NCBI GenBank assembly: GCA_021202465.1
Contig: JAJQCZ010000031.1
Location: 1-64,000 of the forward strand
DNA from: Lachnospiraceae bacterium
GTDB lineage: Bacteria > Bacillota > Clostridia > Lachnospirales > Lachnospiraceae
Direction: 5' to 3'
Length of the DNA: 64,000 bases
Shown: in pieces, positions 60,112 to 64,000 of the stretch
Layout: every line of letters starts with the position of its first letter
Numbering within the stretch: position 1 is the first letter of the stretch
Position numbers and translations under genes: made by a program
The notes under the pieces: generated by a model
The model's input: the letters and a program-made list of their open reading frames with translations, nothing else
The model's database searches: none
Told to the model about the DNA's origin: nothing

Positions 60112-60140
60112 TTGCAAATTCATGAGAATTGTGCTATCCT
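60112..60140 (+). promoter_or_regulatory. Promoter with palindromic operator for the GTPase pair
   Basis: -35 TTGCAA (60112-60117), a 17-nt spacer and -10 TATCCT (60135-60140). A perfect palindrome AATTC-ATGA-GAATT (60117-60130) lies in the spacer, where a repressor would block RNA polymerase. It does not match the classic Fur box closely. Confidence 0.5.
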
Positions 60141-60235
60141 ACTGAATAACGCCAAAAAGACGGTCGCACTTGTTGCATGCTCCGTCTCATCATAGAAGAA
60201 CAGCGGTGCAGACACCGCATGAAAGGAGTACAGAC

Positions 60236-61381
60236 ATGACAAAGGTAGACATTATCTCCGGATTCCTGGGAGCCGGAAAGACGACATTGATAAAGAAGCT
60301 GCTGGCGGAGGCGCTGCAGGATGAGCAGGTGGTCCTGATCGAGAATGAATTCGGCGAGATTGGTATCGACGGCGGATTCCTGCAGGACGCAGGCGTCGAG
60401 ATCCGGGAAATGAATTCCGGCTGCATCTGCTGCTCGCTGGTCGGTGATTTCGGGAAGTCTCTCGAGGAAGTGCTTCATACCTACCATCCGGACCGGATCA
60501 TTATTGAGCCCTCCGGCGTCGGCAAGCTCTCCGACGTTATCGTGGCCGTGCGGAATGCGACAGCCGGAGAGGACGTGCTTCTCAACAGCTCCGTGACCGT
60601 CGTAGACGTCTCAAAATGCAAAATGTATATGAAGAATTTCGGTGAGTTCTTCAACAACCAGATTGAGAGCGCCGGGACCGTGGTCTTAAGCCGCACGGGC
60701 ACCTGTAAGGCGGAGAAGCTGGAGCAGGCCCTCACGATGATCCGCGAGCTGAATGCGCACGCAACGATTGTCACCACGCCCTGGGAACAGCTGACCGGTG
60801 TACAGCTGCTGGAGACCATGGAGCAGAGAGGCAATCTGGCCGAAGAGATGCTGCGTGAGATGGAGGAAGCCCATCGCATTCACGAGGCGGAGCATGCCCA
60901 TGAACACCATCATCATGAGCATGAGGAAGAACATCACCATCACGATCATGATCATGAAGAGCATTACCACCACGACCATGAGGAAGAACATCACCATCAC
61001 GACCATGATCATGAAGAGCACCACCATCACGACCACGATCATGAAGAGCATCATCATCATGACCACGAGGGACACCACCATCATCACCACGCCGACGATG
61101 TATTCACCAGCTGGGGCTTTGAGACGCCGAAGGCCTTCACCGCGGCGCAGCTCGAGGATATCCTGACGGCGCTGGGAGACGAAGCGCAGTACGGACAGAT
61201 CCTTCGTGCCAAGGGGATGGTTCCCGATAAATCCGGGGAGACCTGGCTGTATTTTGATATGGTTCCCGGAGAGAAGGAAATCCGTGAAGGCGGCGCTCAG
61301 GTCACCGGAAAGATCTGCGTAATCGGCGCGAAGATTCACACGGAGAAGCTGGAAGCGCTCTTCGGTGCAAAGGAGGCGTAA
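60236..61381 (+). CDS. CobW-family G3E GTPase with His-rich metal-binding segment
   Basis: A 381-residue metallochaperone-type GTPase. The P-loop GFLGAGKTTL (9-18), the CxCC metal motif GCICCSL (C63, C65, C66) and the switch segment EPSGVGKLSD define the G3E family. A His/Asp/Glu-rich stretch covers about 215-286 (repeated HEEHHHHDHD), giving about 40 histidines in which metal such as zinc, nickel or cobalt could be held. A C-terminal CobW_C-like domain follows (about 290-381, KAFTAAQLEDILTAL...). The target metalloprotein is unknown. The start at 60236 has AAGGAGTACAGAC upstream. It is 2 bp before the next gene. Confidence 0.9.
   Translation: MTKVDIISGFLGAGKTTLIKKLLAEALQDEQVVLIENEFGEIGIDGGFLQDAGVEIREMNSGCICCSLVGDFGKSLEEVLHTYHPDRIIIEPSGVGKLSDVIVAVRNATAGEDVLLNSSVTVVDVSKCKMYMKNFGEFFNNQIESAGTVVLSRTGTCKAEKLEQALTMIRELNAHATIVTTPWEQLTGVQLLETMEQRGNLAEEMLREMEEAHRIHEAEHAHEHHHHEHEEEHHHHDHDHEEHYHHDHEEEHHHHDHDHEEHHHHDHDHEEHHHHDHEGHHHHHHADDVFTSWGFETPKAFTAAQLEDILTALGDEAQYGQILRAKGMVPDKSGETWLYFDMVPGEKEIREGGAQVTGKICVIGAKIHTEKLEALFGAKEA
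60877..61092 (+). repeat. In-frame His/Asp/Glu repeat within the GTPase gene
   Basis: About seven imperfect copies of a 9-10 codon unit (HEEHHHHDHD-like) repeat in the reading frame. The copies at 60925-61055 are nearly identical at base level, so the tract likely expands and contracts by slippage. Confidence 0.85.
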
Positions 61382-61383
61382 AC

Positions 61384-62322
61384 ATGGCCAGGCAGGAAGT
61401 ACCTGTATTTCTGATCACCGGCTTCCTTGAGAGCGGCAAGACAGATTTCCTGCGGGATACTATCGGCGAGGAGTATTTCGCTATCGACGGCAAGACTCTT
61501 CTGCTGATCTGCGAGGAAGGCGAAGAGGAGTATGACCCCGATATGCTGGCCTGGAACCGCACGGTTCCGGTGGTCATTGAGTCGCAGGGGGAGCTGACGC
61601 CGGAGCACATGGAAGAGCTCCGGGAGGAACACGATGCCGAGCGCGTGATCATTGAGTACAACGGCATGTGGAATCCCCAGGATCTGCGGCTGCCGGAGGG
61701 CTGGTTCCTGCATCAGCAGCTGATGATGGTGGACGGCTCCACGTTTGGCACCTATTTTAACAACATGCGCTCCATCTTCGGAAATATGGCCAGAAACTCC
61801 GAAGTCATCATCTGCAACCGCTGCGAGGCCTCGATGGACCTGGCGGGAATGAAACGGATTTTCAAATCCATCAACCCCGCCGCGGAGGTGGTCTTCGAGG
61901 ACGACGAAGGAGAGCTGGATGCCTTTATCGCCGAGGACCTGCCCTATGATCTGGACGCGCCGGTGATCGATCTGAAGGATGACGAATACGGGATCTGGTT
62001 CCTGGATGCCTCCGAGAATCCGGACCGCTATGTAGGCAAGAAGGTGCGTTTTACCGCCATGGTGCACAAGCAGCGGCGGATGCCGGGCGACTGTTTCATC
62101 CCCGGACGCATGGCCATGAACTGCTGTGAGGCCGATATGATCTTCCTGGGATATCTGTGTAAGAGCCCCGAGGCTTCGCACTGGAAATCCCGCCAGTGGA
62201 TCAGCCTGACGGCCCGGGTGGAAAAGGAGTTTGTCAAGGCCTACGGCGAGGAGGGCCCGGTACTCTACGCCGAGAAGATCGAACCGGCTGCACCGATTCG
62301 CGAACCGGTGACATTTGGGTAA
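61384..62322 (+). CDS. CobW-like GTPase fused to a TIGR03943-like domain
   Basis: A 312-residue protein. The N-terminal half is a divergent CobW-type GTPase: GFLESGKTDF (P-loop, 12-21), then VVIESQGELTPEHM and ICNRCEAS where the family has NKxD. The CxCC motif is missing. From about 215 the C-terminus, DRYVGKKVRFTAMVHKQRRMPGDCFIPGRMAMNCCEADM, resembles the C-terminal domain of the TIGR03943/DUF1980 proteins that partner with permeases, and carries a CC pair at 247-248. No such permease is in the window. It starts 2 bp after the first GTPase and its end overlaps the spoIIIAA upstream region. Confidence 0.8.
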   Translation: MARQEVPVFLITGFLESGKTDFLRDTIGEEYFAIDGKTLLLICEEGEEEYDPDMLAWNRTVPVVIESQGELTPEHMEELREEHDAERVIIEYNGMWNPQDLRLPEGWFLHQQLMMVDGSTFGTYFNNMRSIFGNMARNSEVIICNRCEASMDLAGMKRIFKSINPAAEVVFEDDEGELDAFIAEDLPYDLDAPVIDLKDDEYGIWFLDASENPDRYVGKKVRFTAMVHKQRRMPGDCFIPGRMAMNCCEADMIFLGYLCKSPEASHWKSRQWISLTARVEKEFVKAYGEEGPVLYAEKIEPAAPIREPVTFG

Positions 62323-62380
62323 TTATGATGGCATAAATCCGCTGATCCGAAAATATATTGAGGGTAGGAGAGCGGGTTCG

Positions 62381-63331
62381 ATGGAAAGAGAATGGAATCG
62401 AATATGTGCGAAGCGAATCCGCTCCGGCCTGAATCAGGCAGGGGCGGATTTTTGTGACCGGGTGGAGGAGCTCCGCCTGCGGGTGGGCCAGCCGCTGGCT
62501 GTGACCATGGAAAACGGGACCTCCTATCTGACCGCGGCCGGACAGCTGACAGCCCGGTGGGAGGAGGCTCTGATTGTCACAGAGACAGATATGGCAGAAA
62601 CGATGGAGTACGTCAGCAGCTATTCGCGTTACGCCTACGCCGAGGAGCTGCGCCAGGGCTTTATCACGGTGCGGGGCGGCCACCGGGTTGGTTTTTGCGG
62701 CAAGACGGTCATTACGGATGGAAAGGTACGCGGGCCGAAATATATCCAGGGCCTGAATATCCGGGTGGCCAGACAGGTTCCGGGCTGTGCGGACGCTGTC
62801 TATCCCCTGCTGTATGCGGAAGGACTGTGTCACGTACTGCTAGTCTCGCCGCCCGGATGCGGCAAGACGACGCTGCTGCGTGATCTGGTGCGCCGGCTCT
62901 CCGACGGCAGCGTAAACCATCCGGGCCTTCGCGTCTCGCTGGTGGACGAGCGGTCGGAAATCGCCGCCTGTTATCAGGGCGTCCCGCAGAATGATGTGGG
63001 CCGGAATACGGATGTGCTTGACGGTTGTCCGAAAGCGGAGGGAATGATGCTGATGATACGCACGATGAATCCGGAGGTGCTGGCGGTCGATGAGATCGGA
63101 ACCAGAGCGGACCTGAACGCCCTGGAACAGGCGGTCACCTGCGGCTGCCGGATTCTGGCCACGGCGCATGCCGGATCCTGGGCCGAGCTGTGCAGCAAGC
63201 CGGGACTGGACCGTCTGCTGCGGGAGCGTCTGTTTCGTTATTTCGTTTTCCTGGAACGAACCGGCTCCGGCCATGTCCGCTGGCGGGTTCTGACAAAGCA
63301 GGGAGAGGAGGCGGCATGGGGATGGAGATGA
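62381..63331 (+). CDS. spoIIIAA: Stage III sporulation protein AA
   Basis: SpoIIIAA is a secretion-type ATPase of the SpoIIIA-SpoIIQ feeding channel in the mother cell, related to type II/IV secretion ATPases. The 316-residue protein shows GFCGKTVITDGKVRGPKYIQGLNIRVARQV near residue 110, Walker A SPPGCGKTTLLRDL near 158, the Asp box VDERSEIAACYQG, VLAVDEIGTRAD near 230 and ATAHAGSW. The ATG at 62381 has AGGAG upstream; an in-frame start at 62315 would overlap the GTPase gene. Expression is expected from sigma-E. It overlaps spoIIIAB. Confidence 0.95.
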   Translation: MEREWNRICAKRIRSGLNQAGADFCDRVEELRLRVGQPLAVTMENGTSYLTAAGQLTARWEEALIVTETDMAETMEYVSSYSRYAYAEELRQGFITVRGGHRVGFCGKTVITDGKVRGPKYIQGLNIRVARQVPGCADAVYPLLYAEGLCHVLLVSPPGCGKTTLLRDLVRRLSDGSVNHPGLRVSLVDERSEIAACYQGVPQNDVGRNTDVLDGCPKAEGMMLMIRTMNPEVLAVDEIGTRADLNALEQAVTCGCRILATAHAGSWAELCSKPGLDRLLRERLFRYFVFLERTGSGHVRWRVLTKQGEEAAWGWR

Positions 63332-63846
63332 CCATGAAGCTTCTGGGGGCTCTGCTGGTGCTGACAGGCTGCACCGGGACAGGATGGCAGCGCAGCGAGG
63401 CACTGGGAGAGCGGGTACGTTCCATGGAGGAGATCTCAACGGTCATCTGGAAGATCCGCGGCGAGATCCGTGTGTCCGGTATCCCTCTGGGGCATGTCTT
63501 TCTTCAGGTCTCTGATCAGGTAGCCGCCCCCTGGGCGGATGTCCTGCGCAGCCTGTCCCGGCGGATGGAGGCGCAGGAGGGAGAGCGTTTTCAGGAGCTC
63601 TGGGCCGCGGAGCTCCCGGCTCTTCACCGGGAATGCTACCGGCCGGAGGACTGGAACTGCCTTCTTGGTCTGGGGCAGAGCCTGGGCTATCTGGATCTCA
63701 CGATGCAGGTGGAGCTTCTGGACGGATTCCTGGCGGAGTGGGGACGGCGGACGGAGGAATGCCGCCGGGAAAAGCAGGAAAAACAGAAGGTCTGCCAATG
63801 CCTGGGACTGGCCGCGGGGGCATTTCTGGTACTGCTTCTGGTATAA
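63316..63846 (+). CDS. spoIIIAB: Stage III sporulation protein AB
   Basis: SpoIIIAB is a membrane protein of the same channel. The 176-residue protein has an N-terminal helix (about 5-25, MKLLGALLVLTGCTGTGW), a helical cytoplasmic body (ERVRSMEEISTVIWKIRGEIRVSGIPLGHVF) and a C-terminal helix (LGLAAGAFLVLLLV), the usual layout. Several ATG codons (63316, 63322, 63328, 63334) could start translation; I chose the first because GGAGG lies 5 nt before it. It overlaps spoIIIAA by 16 nt and precedes spoIIIAC. Confidence 0.92.
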   Translation: MGMEMTMKLLGALLVLTGCTGTGWQRSEALGERVRSMEEISTVIWKIRGEIRVSGIPLGHVFLQVSDQVAAPWADVLRSLSRRMEAQEGERFQELWAAELPALHRECYRPEDWNCLLGLGQSLGYLDLTMQVELLDGFLAEWGRRTEECRREKQEKQKVCQCLGLAAGAFLVLLLV

Positions 63847-63865
63847 AGGGGGCTGGAGAGCGGAT

Positions 63866-64000
63866 ATGACAGTCAATCTTCTGTTTAAAATCGCGGCGGT
63901 GGGTATCCTCGTCTCTGTGCTGGGACAGGTCCTCAAGCACAGCGGCCGGGAGGAGCAGGCCTTTCTGACGAGCCTGGCCGGCCTGCTCCTCGTGCTGTAC
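63866..64000 (+). CDS. spoIIIAC: Stage III sporulation protein AC, cut by window edge
   Basis: The first 45 codons of SpoIIIAC, a two-helix membrane protein of about 65 residues. The sequence MTVNLLFKIAAVGILVSVLGQVLKHSGREEQAFLTSLAG fits the family exactly, with GQVLKHSGREEQAF diagnostic. GGAGAGCGGAT precedes the ATG. The remainder and the rest of the spoIIIA operon lie beyond the right edge. Confidence 0.93.
   Translation, partial: MTVNLLFKIAAVGILVSVLGQVLKHSGREEQAFLTSLAGLLLVLY

Noticed and set aside
60877..61092. Tandem DNA repeats resembling a CRISPR-like or satellite array
   Set aside because: The repeats are in frame and encode the His-rich stretch of the GTPase; no unique spacers of constant length exist.

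Overview
This 64-kb window comes from a Gram-positive, spore-forming anaerobe of the class Clostridia, most likely a fairly GC-rich member of the Lachnospiraceae. The lineage evidence is an alpha/beta-type small acid-soluble spore protein, the start of the spoIIIA operon, a clostridial-order RNF complex (C-D-G-E-A-B), a T-box leader on leuS, a short-form HisG with HisZ, a Cys-rich protein of the type common in Lachnospiraceae, and a tmRNA with a clostridia-like tag. It is mostly ordinary chromosome. I see no rRNA, tRNA, CRISPR array, prophage or insertion sequence.

Layout. 0-9 kb: the 3' part of a large DNA methyltransferase gene at the left edge, rsuA and aroA on the minus strand, an EF-G paralogue, and T-box-controlled leuS. 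9-10 kb: three very small genes, two short repeats and several hairpins. 10-17 kb: an unusual three-gene operon, made of a 1633-residue multidomain protein (HD domain, helical solenoid, nucleotidyltransferase, acetyltransferase-like and phosphoribosyltransferase-like parts), a lactate/malate-dehydrogenase-like protein and a flavin reductase-like protein. 17-22 kb: an NlpC/P60 hydrolase, tmRNA, a BlaI-like regulator, a NYN/LOTUS protein, small oxidoreductase and stress genes, and a spore DNA-binding protein. 22-24 kb: a minus-strand operon yjbQ, GDSL hydrolase, apbE. 24-33 kb: a glycosyltransferase, rsmD-coaD-coiled-coil protein, a YlbJ-like protein, a dipeptidase, rRNA modification enzymes and recU. 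34-37 kb: hisZ-hisG-hisIE behind a strong promoter. 37-42 kb: asp23, a fakA-like gene and recG. 42-44.6 kb: small redox proteins and carbamate kinase. 45-50 kb: the RNF operon. 50.6-58.5 kb: a TRAP transporter, an AEC carrier, a membrane-bound AraC-type sensor-regulator and a second TRAP binding protein. 58.6-62.3 kb: a membrane protein, rlmH and two CobW-type GTPases. 62.4-64 kb: spoIIIAA, AB and the start of AC.

Functional links. ApbE (about 22 kb) is the expected flavin transferase for RnfD and RnfG, both of which carry the covalent-FMN threonine motif. RNF couples ferredoxin oxidation to NAD+ reduction and ion pumping. HisZ is needed by the short HisG. The TRAP proteins, AEC carrier and sensor-regulator look like one organic-acid uptake and sensing module. 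The two GTPases look like a metal-handling pair.

The best candidate for an undescribed system is the 10-17 kb operon. Its first protein joins an HD hydrolase-like domain, a NadD/CoaD-type nucleotidyltransferase and a phosphoribosyltransferase-like domain, and two predicted redox proteins follow in coupled translation. I infer a role in nucleotide or dinucleotide-cofactor metabolism, but the sequence alone does not prove it.
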